Shown one piece after another: positions 1-7,413 of a stretch of DNA of 9,547 nucleotides. The DNA comes from VGBK01 sp964548475 (GTDB taxonomy: Bacteria; Actinomycetota; Acidimicrobiia; Spongiisociales; UBA11373), in contig CAZJRF010000078.1 in the NCBI GenBank assembly GCA_964548475.1, positions 1-9,547 on the forward strand, written 5' to 3'. The notes below the pieces were generated by a model. It had not been told where the DNA came from. It searched no databases and was given only the letters and a program-made list of their open reading frames with translations. The translations under genes and the position numbers were made by a program. The first letter of the stretch is position 1, and each line of letters opens with the position of its first letter.

Positions 1-436
1 GCTCCACCACCACCCCGGGAAAGTCCTCGATGTGCTCGAGTACGAACACCGCCACCGACTCCGGCACCTCGTCCCCCACCGCGAAGCGGGCCCCCCTGCC
101 CTCCTCCTCGAAGCGAGCCCACAGGTCGGCGGCGGGGACCCCCAGGAGGGCCGCCAGGTTGGACACCAATTCCTCCTCGCGCTCCTCCGGGAGAAGTGCA
201 CGGTCCACCACCAGACGGCGGGAAGCCTCGGTCCCGGCCAGCAACTGGCGCCCGGTGCGGTCGTAAATGTTGCCGCGCGGTGCCTCGACGGTCACCACGC
301 GCAGCTGCTGCTGCTCCGCCACCTCGGCGGCAGCCGCCTCCGTGCTCACCTGCAGATACCACAGGCGCAGTACCAGGACGGCGAAGAGGGCGGTGAAGAT
401 GGTCCCCACCACTACCAGGCGCCAGGTACGGCTCAC
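1..436 (-). CDS. mrdA: Class B penicillin-binding protein (PBP2/MrdA type), N-terminal part, cut by window edge
   Basis: The first 145 residues of a membrane-anchored peptidoglycan transpeptidase, expected to cross-link new lateral wall with the MreBCD/RodA elongasome. The frame stays open from the GTG at 436 to the window edge. Residues 1-6 are short and basic (SRTWR), and residues 7-26 are one hydrophobic segment (LVVVGTIFTALFAVLVLRLW) acting as an uncleaved signal anchor. After it comes the class B dimerisation-domain motif APRGNIYDR at 52-60, then LLAG at 65-68 and FPGVVVE at 139-145, a conserved stretch of this domain. The SxxK, SxN and KTG transpeptidase motifs lie beyond the window. 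The start overlaps the mreD stop as GTGA (436-433), so translation is probably coupled; a G-rich run just upstream is too close to be a normal ribosome site. The position after mreD favours the elongation PBP over the FtsI-type division PBP. Confidence 0.88.
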   Translation of the reverse strand, partial: MSRTWRLVVVGTIFTALFAVLVLRLWYLQVSTEAAAAEVAEQQQLRVVTVEAPRGNIYDRTGRQLLAGTEASRRLVVDRALLPEEREEELVSNLAALLGVPAADLWARFEEEGRGARFAVGDEVPESVAVFVLEHIEDFPGVVVE

Positions 437-948
437 AACCCGCCCCAGGTGGTTTGGCTCCGGCCCCGCTCACCGACCAGCTTGGTCACCGGGGGAAGCA
501 CCACCATCGCCAGCACCGTGTTGTACACCGCCGGAAGCAGCATCTTGCGCACCACCTGCGCGTCGGCCAGCGTTTGCTCTCCAAAGATCGTACCCAGAAG
601 CCCGTACAGTGCCAGTGCGCCGAACGACACGAGGAAGACCCCGGGGATCAGCAGGGTCACGTCGTCCTCAAAGCGGTGCCGCAGACGGACGGTGACGAAG
701 GCAACCGTGGTGGCCACCAGCGCCCAGAGACCCAGGGCCGTCTCGGAGAGCAGATCGAGCAGCAGGCCGGTCCCGAAACCCAGCACGAGCGACTGCACCC
801 GGCCCAGATGCCGCGCTAGTGCCAGCACCACCAGCAAGGCCAGGGCAGGGGTTGCGTCGAAAGGGCGGAACCTCACGAAGAGGGTGGTCTGCAGAGCCAC
901 CCCGAGCAGGGCCAGAGCGACGGCCACCGCCGTCCTGCGCCACTTCAC
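433..948 (-). CDS. mreD: Rod shape-determining protein MreD
   Basis: Small integral membrane protein (171 aa) of the elongasome that works with MreC and the MreB filament to position lateral wall synthesis. The sequence is almost wholly hydrophobic, with about six predicted membrane segments near residues 5-25, 32-47, 51-68, 70-87, 97-122 and 137-157. The stretch GLLLDLLSETALGLWAL (61-77) matches the characteristic MreD signature of an Asp within a membrane segment followed by a Gly-rich turn. The length is normal for the family. The GTG at 948 overlaps the mreC stop (GTGA, 948-945) with no convincing Shine-Dalgarno sequence, and the stop overlaps the PBP start, so translation should depend on coupling through mreC-mreD-PBP. 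Sequence conservation is low in this family, so the call rests on topology, the signature and the neighbours. Confidence 0.9.
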   Translation of the reverse strand: MKWRRTAVAVALALLGVALQTTLFVRFRPFDATPALALLVVLALARHLGRVQSLVLGFGTGLLLDLLSETALGLWALVATTVAFVTVRLRHRFEDDVTLLIPGVFLVSFGALALYGLLGTIFGEQTLADAQVVRKMLLPAVYNTVLAMVVLPPVTKLVGERGRSQTTWGGL

Positions 949-1829
949 GGGATCGGGATCATCTCCGTCCCGATCGGCGATCCCTCTTCGAGATCGGCCG
1001 AACCCGCCTGTTCGCTGGTGAAAACCAGCACCTTGACGTAGTCCACTCGTGTCAACTCCGCCTCGGGGATGGCGGTCGTGCGCAGCGAGAAGCCGACCTC
1101 CGCCTCGGCCGCTTCGGCAACCCGGGCGACCGGGATCCCCGCCGGGAAGCGACCGTCGGCGGTGACCAGCAGGTCGCCTTCGATGAGCAGGGCGTCGGTG
1201 TTCAACATCTCCAGGGAGAGCAGCCCTCCCCCTCGCCCGGTGAGCACCCCGGCCTCGCCGGTGCGGTCTACCCGCACCGCCACCCGCATGGTCGGGTCGG
1301 TGATGAGGCGAATGCGGGCCGAGGTGTCGGTGACCGAGACCACCCGGCCCACCAGCCCTCCTTCTTCCACCACCGGCATGTCCACCGTGATGCCGTGGCG
1401 CCGGCCCTTGTCAATCAGGCGGATCGCATCGAAATCGGAGACCCCGGTGGCCAGCACCCGGGCCACCACCGCGTCGAGACTTTCGGGGGGCTCGATGCCC
1501 ATGATGGCCTCGAGCTCCTCAACCTGGCGCTGCAAGCTCTCGGTGGCGGCCAGCTCCTGCTCCAGCTGGGCCACCTGCTGGCGGAGCCGCCGGTTCTCAT
1601 CCCGCAGTCCCACCAGGTCGGAGATCCCCTCGAAGAAGCCCACCACCGGCCGGGTGACGAAAGACACGGCCTTCTGCACCGGCGTGAACACCGTCTGGGT
1701 GCCCTCTCGCAGAGTGCCGGCCAGGCCCCCGCCGGAAGCGCGCAGGTCCACGGTCATCAGCACCAGGGAGACCACTACCAGGGCGGCGAACAGGATCGCG
1801 CTGCGGTCCATACCCGTTCGGCGCCACAT
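945..1829 (-). CDS. mreC: Rod shape-determining protein MreC
   Basis: Bitopic membrane protein (294 aa) that links the cytoplasmic MreB filament to periplasmic or extracellular wall enzymes. It has a short basic N-terminus, one membrane segment at residues 10-29, and a coiled coil at about 74-112 rich in Leu, Glu and Gln (DENRRLRQQVAQLEQEL), which mediates dimerisation. The two-lobed beta-barrel domain follows at about 118-275, with the family motifs GLVGRVVSV (158-166) and ARIRLITDP (171-179). The C-terminus is short and acidic. The ATG at 1829 is preceded by GGAGGA at 1845-1840, spaced 10 nt, a little long but the best start; an internal ATG at 1811 has no ribosome site and would shorten the cytoplasmic head. 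It lies 40 nt after mreB and its TGA overlaps the mreD start. Confidence 0.95.
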   Translation of the reverse strand: MWRRTGMDRSAILFAALVVVSLVLMTVDLRASGGGLAGTLREGTQTVFTPVQKAVSFVTRPVVGFFEGISDLVGLRDENRRLRQQVAQLEQELAATESLQRQVEELEAIMGIEPPESLDAVVARVLATGVSDFDAIRLIDKGRRHGITVDMPVVEEGGLVGRVVSVTDTSARIRLITDPTMRVAVRVDRTGEAGVLTGRGGGLLSLEMLNTDALLIEGDLLVTADGRFPAGIPVARVAEAAEAEVGFSLRTTAIPEAELTRVDYVKVLVFTSEQAGSADLEEGSPIGTEMIPIP

Positions 1830-1869
1830 CAGGCTCGTCTCCTCCCGGAACCGGCCCCGCCGGGCACGG

Positions 1870-2895
1870 CTACTCCCCGCCGGTGGTGGACAGCACGTCC
1901 CGGAGCCTGTCGAACTCCTCCAGGCAGAAGCCCGCGCCCAGCACCACGGTCTGCAGAGGGCGCTCGGAGGTGATCACCGGTGTGCCGGTCTCGCTGGCGA
2001 TGCGCACGTCCAGGCCCCGCAGCAACGCCCCGCCCCCGGTGACCATGATGCCTCGCCCCATCATGTCGGCGGACAGCTCTGGCGGGGTCTTGTCGAGGCA
2101 GTACTTGACCGCGTCCACCACCGACTGCACCGGCTCCTCAATGGCCTCCCGCACCTCCTGGGCGCTGACAACCACCGTCTTGGGCAGCCCGGTGACCAGA
2201 TCGCGTCCCCGGATCTCGGCGCTGGGCTCGTCGGAGTAGGGCCAGGCCGAGCCGATGGCCATCTTAAGCTGCTCGGAGGTACGGTCCCCCAGTAGCAGGT
2301 TGTGCTCCTTCTTGACCCAGTCGATGATGGCCTCGTCGATCTCGTCGCCCGCCACCCGCACGCTGCGGGAGACCACGATGCCTCCCAGGGAGATCACCGC
2401 CACCTCGGTGGTGCCGCCCCCAATGTCCACCACCATGCAGCCGGTGNNNNNNNNNNGCAGGCCGCACCCGATGGCCGCCGCCATGGGCTCCTCGATCGTG
2501 TAGGCGCGGCGGGCGCCCGCGTGGTAGGCGGCTTCTTCCACCGCCCGGCGCTCCACCCCGGTGATTCCCGAAGGGACCCCGACGATGATGCGAGGCCGGG
2601 CCCAGCGGCGCGGCTGCACTTTCTTGATGAAGTAGCGCAGCATCTTCTCGGTGATGTCGAAGTCGGCGATCACCCCGTCGCGCAGCGGGCGGATGGCCTG
2701 AATGTGGCCCGGGGTACGCCCGATCATGCGCTTGGCGTCGGCCCCCACCGCCAGCGCCCGGTGATTACGAGTGTCGATGGCCACCACCGAAGGCTCGTTG
2801 AGCACGATGCCCTGGCCGCGCACGTACACCAGGGTGTTAGCGGTCCCCAGGTCGATGGCCATATCGCGACTGGCGAGCGCAGCAAAGCTCGTCAT
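1870..2895 (-). CDS. mreB: Actin-like rod shape protein MreB (contains a 10-N assembly gap)
   Basis: Bacterial actin (341 codons as given) that polymerises under the membrane and guides elongasome movement. Visible nucleotide-binding motifs are phosphate-1 DLGTANT (15-21), phosphate-2 VVDIGGGTTEV (155-165) and the adenosine motif TGGGALLRG (286-294). GIVLNEPSVVAI (29-40) and IEEPMAAAIG (134-143) are near-invariant in MreB. Ten Ns at 2456-2447 hide four codons between L146 and T151, in the loop normally read as LPVxEATG; the frame is the same on both sides, so this is one intact gene and not a frameshift. The start is ATG 2895, 35 nt after ndk, with only a weak GGGG ribosome site; a later ATG at 2862 would remove the head before MAIDLGTAN. 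It leads the mreBCD-PBP group. Orthology to actinobacterial MreB is strong; Mbl-type paralogues cannot be excluded by motif alone. Confidence 0.97.
   Translation of the reverse strand: MTSFAALASRDMAIDLGTANTLVYVRGQGIVLNEPSVVAIDTRNHRALAVGADAKRMIGRTPGHIQAIRPLRDGVIADFDITEKMLRYFIKKVQPRRWARPRIIVGVPSGITGVERRAVEEAAYHAGARRAYTIEEPMAAAIGCGLXXXXTGCMVVDIGGGTTEVAVISLGGIVVSRSVRVAGDEIDEAIIDWVKKEHNLLLGDRTSEQLKMAIGSAWPYSDEPSAEIRGRDLVTGLPKTVVVSAQEVREAIEEPVQSVVDAVKYCLDKTPPELSADMMGRGIMVTGGGALLRGLDVRIASETGTPVITSERPLQTVVLGAGFCLEEFDRLRDVLSTTGGE
2447..2456. other. Assembly gap of 10 Ns inside mreB
   Basis: A run of ten unknown bases. The two flanks encode adjacent parts of the same MreB protein in the same frame, so the join is right in order and orientation. 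MreB proteins normally have five residues between the conserved GL and TG here, while the gap plus flanking bases leaves room for four. The true missing length is therefore probably 13 nt and the ten Ns a placeholder. Confidence 0.97.
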
Positions 2896-2930
2896 GACAG
2901 CCCCAATCGGATGATGCCGAGTCTACTGCC

Positions 2931-3332
2931 TCACCCGAAGAACAGTTCGAGTTCGCGCTCTGCGCTGGCCGGCGAATCCGAGCCGTGCACGATGTTCTCC
3001 GTGGTGGCCAGGCCAAAATCCCCTCGAATGGTGCCGGGGGGCGCCTGCTTGGGGTCCGTGGCTCCCATCAGGGTGCGGGCGACCGCTACCGCCTCCTCTC
3101 CCTGCCATTCCATGGCCAGCACCGGCCCGCTGGTGATGAAAGCGGCCAGGTCGGCGAAGAACGGCTTGTCGACGTGCTCGGCGTAGTGCCGCTCGGCCAG
3201 GGCGCGGTCGATGGTGAGCAGGCGGGCCCGCACCATGCGCAAGCCCTTCCGTTCCAGGCGGGAGATCACCTCCCCCACCAGGCCACGGCGCACGCCGTCG
3301 GGCTTGACCATCACGAAAGTGCTCTGGATCAC
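2931..3332 (-). CDS. ndk: Nucleoside-diphosphate kinase
   Basis: A 133-residue cytoplasmic enzyme that moves the terminal phosphate of ATP to NDPs and dNDPs, balancing precursor pools. The N-terminus STFVMVKPDGVRRG carries the conserved Lys of VKPDG (K9). The active-site phospho-histidine is H116 in NIVHGSDS (113-120). GTIRGDFG (100-107) is the conserved nucleotide-binding turn. The length is normal for a short bacterial Ndk, and the protein ends in the short tail ELELFFG. The frame is open further upstream to 3590, but that part is antisense-like sequence over folC. GTG 3332 is chosen because it is preceded by GGAGGG (3346-3341) at 8-nt spacing and gives the family's usual N-terminus. It lies 43 nt after folC and 35 nt before mreB, with no terminator on either side, so it is probably co-transcribed with both. 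Confidence 0.96.
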   Translation of the reverse strand: MIQSTFVMVKPDGVRRGLVGEVISRLERKGLRMVRARLLTIDRALAERHYAEHVDKPFFADLAAFITSGPVLAMEWQGEEAVAVARTLMGATDPKQAPPGTIRGDFGLATTENIVHGSDSPASAERELELFFG

Positions 3333-3340
3333 GGGCGGTG

Positions 3341-3346
3341 CCCTCC
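3341..3346 (-). promoter_or_regulatory. Ribosome binding site deciding the ndk start
   Basis: GGAGGG lies 8 nt before the GTG at 3332 in the 43-nt folC-ndk spacer. It picks the Ndk start out of a longer open frame. Confidence 0.7.
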
Positions 3347-3375
3347 TCGTCTGCGGCGGCGGGGAATGGTAACCC

Positions 3376-4617
3376 TCAGCCACCCCAGGGCCGTCCGAGG
3401 GCCGTGCGGGCCTCTCCCACCACGTAGAGAGAGCCGGTGACCAGCACCGGTTCGCCGGCCTCCCGGGCGGCGGCCACCGCCTCCGACACCGAGTCGTGAG
3501 CCCACACCGGCACCCCCATGATCTCCGCCGCCAGGGCGGCCACCTCGTCGGCCGACCGGGCCCGGGGTGAGTCGGCGGCCCGGCACGCATGCAGGGAGGA
3601 GGCGGCCGGCTTCAATAGGCGCAGCATCGCCGGCAGGTTCTTGTCGGACATGGCTCCCAGCACCATCGTCCATCGGCTGGAGGGGAACTCCTCGGCCAGG
3701 GCGGCGGCAAGAGCCCCCGTGCCCTCCGGGTTGTGGGCGCCGTCGAGCATGATCGGCGGATCTCCCCCCACCACCTCCATACGTCCCGGCGAGCGGGTCC
3801 GGGCAACCGCCTCCCCCACCGCCAGCGGGTCGAGCGCGCGCCCGAAAAGAGCCTCGACGGCGGCCACCGCCACCGCCAGATTGCTCACCTGATGGCGGCC
3901 CAAGAGCCGCAGGCGCACCCCCGGGTACGCCCGGTAGACACCTTCCAGGTCGACCAGCCAGCCGCCGACTGCCGGCATCGCCTCCGCCACCGAGAAATCC
4001 TTTCCCCAGCGCAACCAGGCCGAGCTGGTGGCGGCCGCGCGCTCCCCGGCCACCTCAAGTGCTTCGGCCGGCAAGTCGCCGGTGACCAGCACCCGGCTTA
4101 CCCCCAGGATGGCCACCTTCTCTCCGGTGACGGCCGCCAGCGTGTCGCCCAGGTAGTCGGTGTGCTCCAGGGAGATGGAGGTGATCGCCGCCACCTCGGC
4201 ATCCAGCACGTTGGTGGCGTCCAGCCGCCCGCCCAGGCCCACCTCGATCACCGCCGCTTCCACCGCGCGCTCGGCGAACCAGGAGAAGGCCAAAGCGGCG
4301 GTCAGTTCGAAATACGTGATCGCATCGCCGCTTTGCCCCTCGAAGAGATCTACGAAGGGGCGGAGCTCGGCGAGTGCGGCGGGCAGCTCGTCCGAACGCA
4401 TCGGCTCCCCTGCCACCGCGAAGCGCTCCTCCACCGCCTGCAGGTGGGGAGAGGTGAAGAGACCCGAGGTAAGGCCGTGCGCGTCGAGCAGCGCGGCGGC
4501 CAGCCGGGCGGTGGTGGTCTTGCCGTTGCTACCCGCCACGTGGATCGCCGGGTAAGCCCGGTGCGGGTCGGCCATAAGCGCCAGCAGACCGGCGATGCGC
4601 TCGGTGCCCGGCTTCAC
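3376..4617 (-). CDS. folC: Folylpolyglutamate synthase / dihydrofolate synthase (Mur ligase family); true start probably upstream
   Basis: ATP-dependent ligase that adds glutamate to folates, and in many bacteria also to dihydropteroate. Residues are counted from GTG 4617. HVAGSNGKTTT (26-36) is the P-loop, FTSPHL (54-59) the following loop, TYFELTAALAF (101-111) and IEVGLGGRLDATNV (124-137) the Mur-ligase core, and SLEHTDYLG (149-157) the metal-site region. K167 in GEKVAI is the likely carbamylated lysine. LLGRHQVSNLAVA (238-250), SPGRMEV (276-282) and LDGAHNPEG (291-299) mark the C-terminal domain, ending with LVTGSLYVVGEAR (392-404). GTG 4617 is the first ordinary start codon in the frame, but it falls inside the conserved N-terminal GVKPGTERI block. 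Codons above it, to about 4668, read TDHAEALAYLDRHIGRG, typical FolC N-terminal helix. The gene therefore probably begins at a rare codon (ACG 4668 or ATT 4683), or the start is altered in this assembly. It abuts or overlaps the valS stop (4676-4674). Confidence 0.93.
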   Translation of the reverse strand: MKPGTERIAGLLALMADPHRAYPAIHVAGSNGKTTTARLAAALLDAHGLTSGLFTSPHLQAVEERFAVAGEPMRSDELPAALAELRPFVDLFEGQSGDAITYFELTAALAFSWFAERAVEAAVIEVGLGGRLDATNVLDAEVAAITSISLEHTDYLGDTLAAVTGEKVAILGVSRVLVTGDLPAEALEVAGERAAATSSAWLRWGKDFSVAEAMPAVGGWLVDLEGVYRAYPGVRLRLLGRHQVSNLAVAVAAVEALFGRALDPLAVGEAVARTRSPGRMEVVGGDPPIMLDGAHNPEGTGALAAALAEEFPSSRWTMVLGAMSDKNLPAMLRLLKPAASSLHACRAADSPRARSADEVAALAAEIMGVPVWAHDSVSEAVAAAREAGEPVLVTGSLYVVGEARTALGRPWGG

Positions 4618-4673
4618 CCCCCGGCCGATGTGCCGATCCAGATAGGCGAGGGCTTCGGCGTGGTCCGTGGGAT

Positions 4674-7268
4674 CTACCCCAATGCTTCCAGCTGCGCCCG
4701 CAGCTTGGCCAGCCGGGCCTCGTTCTCCGCCGCCCGGGCTTCCTCCTTCGCCACCACTTCGGCCGGGGCGCGCTCACGAAACTGCCGGTTGGCCAGCTTC
4801 GCTCGGGAGGCGGCCAGCAACGCCTCGGCTTCCGTCGCCGCCTTGCCGAGGCGCTCTTTCTCGGCCGCCGCGTCGGCCGTCCCCGCCATGACCACGAAAG
4901 CCTGCACCGGCCCCGCCACCAGCCGCGTCAGGCCTCCGCCCGCCGGTGGATTCCCGGACCGGCGGGGACTCACCGACACCAGCGACTGCAGCTGCGCCGG
5001 CCACCACCCGGCGGCCACGCCCTCGGGATCCACCAGGGTGACGTCGAGGGGATGGCGGGGCGCCAGCCCGTGCTCGGCTCGGAAACGCCGTATCTCGCTC
5101 ACCAATTCCTGGAACGCACCGAAGCCGGCCGGCGCCTCCCAGGAGGGAGGCTCCGGCCAGGGCGCCGCCGCGAGAAACCCGTCCCCGACCATGTGCGACC
5201 AGAGCTCCTCGGTGAGCGACGGCATGATGGGGTGAAGCATCTTCAGAACGTCGCGCAGCACCACGCCCAGGGTGCGCGCCACCGTGCCCGGCTCGTCTCC
5301 CCGCAGCGGCGCCTTGGCCAGCTCCAGGAACCAGTCGCACACTTCCGCCCAGGCGAAGTTGTACAGCAGGCCGAACGCGTCGCTGAACCGGTACTCGTCG
5401 AAGAGGGCGTCGAAGCGGCCGCTCACCTCGGCCAGCCGGGAGAGGATCCAGCGCTCCTCCGGCGACGGCTCGTCCGGATAGCCCCCGGCGGCCGGAACCC
5501 CCTCGGCAGCGGTGTGACGGAGGGCGAAGCGCACCGCGTTCCACAGCTTGTTGCCGAAGCGCCGTGCCGCGTCCACCTGCTCAAGCTGCAGCGGCACCGT
5601 GTCGTGGCCGGGGGCGGCGGCCAGCACCAGAGACAGGCGCAGCGGGTCGGCACCGTGCTCGGCCACGATGTCGAGAGGATCGATCGCGTTGCCCAGCGAC
5701 TTGGACATCTTGCGGCGGTCGGGGGCCTGGATGAGCCCGTGGATGGCCACGTCGGCGAAGGGGGGGCCCCCGGCGAAGTGCAGCCCCATCTGGATCATGC
5801 GGGCCACCCAGAAGTAGATGATGTCGTAGGCGGTGACCAGCACCGCGTTCGGGTAGAAGGTGCGCAGGTCGGGCGTGTCGTCCGGCCAGCCCAGGGTGGA
5901 GAAGGGCCACAGGGCAGAGGAGAACCAGGTGTCGAGCACGTCCTCTTCCTGCCGCAGCCGCGACGACCCGCAGGCGCACTCCGCCGGGTCTTCGACGGCC
6001 ACAGTGACTTCGCCGCAATCGGCGCAGTACCAGGCGGGGATGCGGTGCCCCCACCAGATCTGGCGGGAGATCGTCCAGTCGCGCAGGTTCTCCATCCAGA
6101 GGATGTAGTGCTTCTCCCAGCGGGACGGGACGAAGCGCACTTGCCCGGATCGAACGGCCTCAATGGCCGGCCCGACCAGGGGGCTCACGTTGACGAACCA
6201 CTGCTCCGACAGGTAGGGCTCCACCATGGTGCCGCAGCGATAGCAGTGCCCCACGGCGTGATGGTACTCCTCGATGCGGCGCAGCACCCCGGCCGCCGCC
6301 AGCGCCTCTTTGACGGCGGCCCGGGCGTCGAAACGGTCCAGCCCGGCAAAGGCCCCGCCCGCTTCGGCGATCGCCGCCTGCTCGTCGAGCACGGTGATCG
6401 CCGGCAGGCCCGCCCGCCGGGCGATCTCGAAGTCCACCGGGTCGTGGGCGGGAGTGACCTTCACCGCGCCGGTGCCGAACGCGGGATCCACCACCTCGTC
6501 GCCGATGATGGGGATCTCCCGCTCCATGAGGGGCAGGCGCAGACTGCGGCCGATGATCTCCCGGTACCGCTCGTCGTCAGGATGGACGGCCACGGCCGTG
6601 TCGCCGAGCATGGTCTCGGCCCGGGTGGTAGCCACCTCCACCCCGCCCTCGCCTTCCGCAAACGGGTACTCGATGTAGACCAGCTCGCCGATGACGTCCT
6701 CGTGCTCCACCTCGATCTCGCTGAGAGCGGTCCGGCAGCGGGGGCACCAGTTGATCACTCGCCGGCCGCGGTAGATGACCCCCTCCTCGTAGAGGCGCAC
6801 GAAGACAGTGCGCACCGCCCGGGACAGGCCCTCGTCCATGGTGAACCGTTCCCGGCTCCAGTCACAGGAGTAGCCCAGGCGCCGCATCTGCTCAGAGATC
6901 CGGCCCCCGTGCCGCTGCTTCCATTCCCACACCCGCTCGATGAACGCTTCCCGCCCCAGGTCGTGGCGGGTGATGCCCTCGGCCGCCAGTTGCCGTTCGA
7001 CCACGTTCTGGGTGGCGATGCCGGCGTGGTCCGTTCCCGGCACCCAGAGGGCCGCGTAGCCCTGCATGCGCTTGCGCCGGATCAGCGCGTCCTGGATGGC
7101 CATGTTGAGGGCATGGCCCATGTGCAGCGAGCCGGTGACGTTGGGCGGCGGGATGACGATGCAGTAAGGAGGCCCGCCCGGGTTCTGCTCAGGACGGAAG
7201 ATGCCGGCGGCTTCCCACCGGGGATACCACTCCGCTTCGACGCGCTGTGGGTCGTACGCCGCTTCCAT
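4674..7268 (-). CDS. valS: Valyl-tRNA synthetase
   Basis: Class I aminoacyl-tRNA synthetase (864 aa from ATG 7268) that charges tRNA-Val and hydrolyses mischarged Thr-tRNA. The HIGH-type motif is HMGH (49-52) in PPPNVTGSLHMGHA, and KMSKS is at 520-524. Between them are GTDHAGIATQ (78-87), the CP1 editing domain from about 190 to 340 with ATTRAETMLGDTA (213-225), and DWTISRQIWWGHRIPAW (397-413). Cysteine pairs at 175/178, 342/345, 415/418 and 431/433 suggest zinc knuckles. The anticodon-binding domain covers about 605-740, and a charged coiled coil fills 800-864, as in bacterial ValRS. The size is close to the shorter ValRS forms, about 860-880 residues. ATG 7268 follows GAAGGG (7278-7273) and gives the expected MEAAYDPQ start; an in-frame GTG at 7280 would add four residues and is the alternative. 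The upstream leader suggests transcriptional control separate from clpX. Confidence 0.97.
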   Translation of the reverse strand: MEAAYDPQRVEAEWYPRWEAAGIFRPEQNPGGPPYCIVIPPPNVTGSLHMGHALNMAIQDALIRRKRMQGYAALWVPGTDHAGIATQNVVERQLAAEGITRHDLGREAFIERVWEWKQRHGGRISEQMRRLGYSCDWSRERFTMDEGLSRAVRTVFVRLYEEGVIYRGRRVINWCPRCRTALSEIEVEHEDVIGELVYIEYPFAEGEGGVEVATTRAETMLGDTAVAVHPDDERYREIIGRSLRLPLMEREIPIIGDEVVDPAFGTGAVKVTPAHDPVDFEIARRAGLPAITVLDEQAAIAEAGGAFAGLDRFDARAAVKEALAAAGVLRRIEEYHHAVGHCYRCGTMVEPYLSEQWFVNVSPLVGPAIEAVRSGQVRFVPSRWEKHYILWMENLRDWTISRQIWWGHRIPAWYCADCGEVTVAVEDPAECACGSSRLRQEEDVLDTWFSSALWPFSTLGWPDDTPDLRTFYPNAVLVTAYDIIYFWVARMIQMGLHFAGGPPFADVAIHGLIQAPDRRKMSKSLGNAIDPLDIVAEHGADPLRLSLVLAAAPGHDTVPLQLEQVDAARRFGNKLWNAVRFALRHTAAEGVPAAGGYPDEPSPEERWILSRLAEVSGRFDALFDEYRFSDAFGLLYNFAWAEVCDWFLELAKAPLRGDEPGTVARTLGVVLRDVLKMLHPIMPSLTEELWSHMVGDGFLAAAPWPEPPSWEAPAGFGAFQELVSEIRRFRAEHGLAPRHPLDVTLVDPEGVAAGWWPAQLQSLVSVSPRRSGNPPAGGGLTRLVAGPVQAFVVMAGTADAAAEKERLGKAATEAEALLAASRAKLANRQFRERAPAEVVAKEEARAAENEARLAKLRAQLEALG

Positions 7269-7294
7269 CGAGCCCTTCACCCATGGTGTCCGCC

Positions 7295-7300
7295 ATACTA
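7295..7300 (-). promoter_or_regulatory. Possible -10 element (TAGTAT) directly ahead of valS
   Basis: TAGTAT matches the actinobacterial TANNNT pattern and lies just after the T-run of the 7310-7347 hairpin. A start about 7 nt further on would leave a leader of some 20 nt before ATG 7268. No acceptable -35 hexamer is seen at 16-18 nt, since that position falls in the 3' arm of the hairpin. Weak on its own; it is the alternative to the upstream promoter. Confidence 0.3.
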
Positions 7301-7309
7301 GGGGCCTCG

Positions 7310-7347
7310 AAAAGGAGAAGGCCGGTGCACCTGCACCGGCCTTCTCC
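7310..7347 (-). terminator. Intrinsic terminator or attenuator hairpin between clpX and valS
   Basis: On the minus strand a perfect 16-bp stem runs from 7347-7332 (GGAGAAGGCCGGTGCA) to 7329-7314, with a 2-nt apex that would open to a larger loop, followed by TTTT at 7313-7310. There is no T-run on the other strand, so it acts on minus-strand transcripts. It lies 42 nt before the valS ATG but about 245 nt after the clpX stop. That spacing suits an attenuator in a valS leader at least as well as a plain clpX terminator. Confidence 0.8.
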
Positions 7348-7355
7348 CCCTTCCA

Positions 7356-7386
7356 CGCTCCCGGGCGGGGACCGACGCCCGGAGCG
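7356..7386 (-). promoter_or_regulatory. Second leader hairpin upstream of the valS terminator
   Basis: CGCTCCGGGCG (7386-7376) pairs with 7367-7356 in an 11-bp stem with one bulged G (7362) and an 8-nt loop. It ends 8 nt before the terminator stem. The left half of its stem (GCTCC, 7385-7381) can instead pair with GGAGC at 7394-7390, so two exclusive folds are possible. This may be a pause or antiterminator element, or simply GC-rich structure. Confidence 0.45.
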
Positions 7387-7413
7387 CTGGCTCCTCCTGC
7401 TCAATCTCCCGCC

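Noticed and set aside
1830..1869. CCGGC-GGG-GCCGG hairpin between mreB and mreC as a terminator
   Set aside because: Only five base pairs with a 3-nt loop and no T-run; it lies just before the mreC ribosome site in an evident operon.
3333..3590. N-terminal extension of Ndk upstream of GTG 3332
   Set aside because: The extension is Arg/Pro-rich sequence over the folC 3' end; Ndk homologues begin at the ...STFVMVKPDG position and a ribosome site supports GTG 3332.
3733..5235. A 500-codon open frame on the plus strand
   Set aside because: Spans antisense of folC and the end of valS, and has the biased composition of a shadow frame.
5052..7301. A 749-codon open frame on the plus strand
   Set aside because: It lies fully antisense to valS, has no family motifs, and is His/Arg/Gly/Pro-rich as expected from the complement of GC-rich codons. 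The valS frame shows all synthetase signatures.
7189..7404. A 71-codon minus-strand frame from TTG 7404 as a leader peptide for valS
   Set aside because: It has no run of Val codons, is Arg/Ser/Gly-rich, and runs on into valS out of frame.
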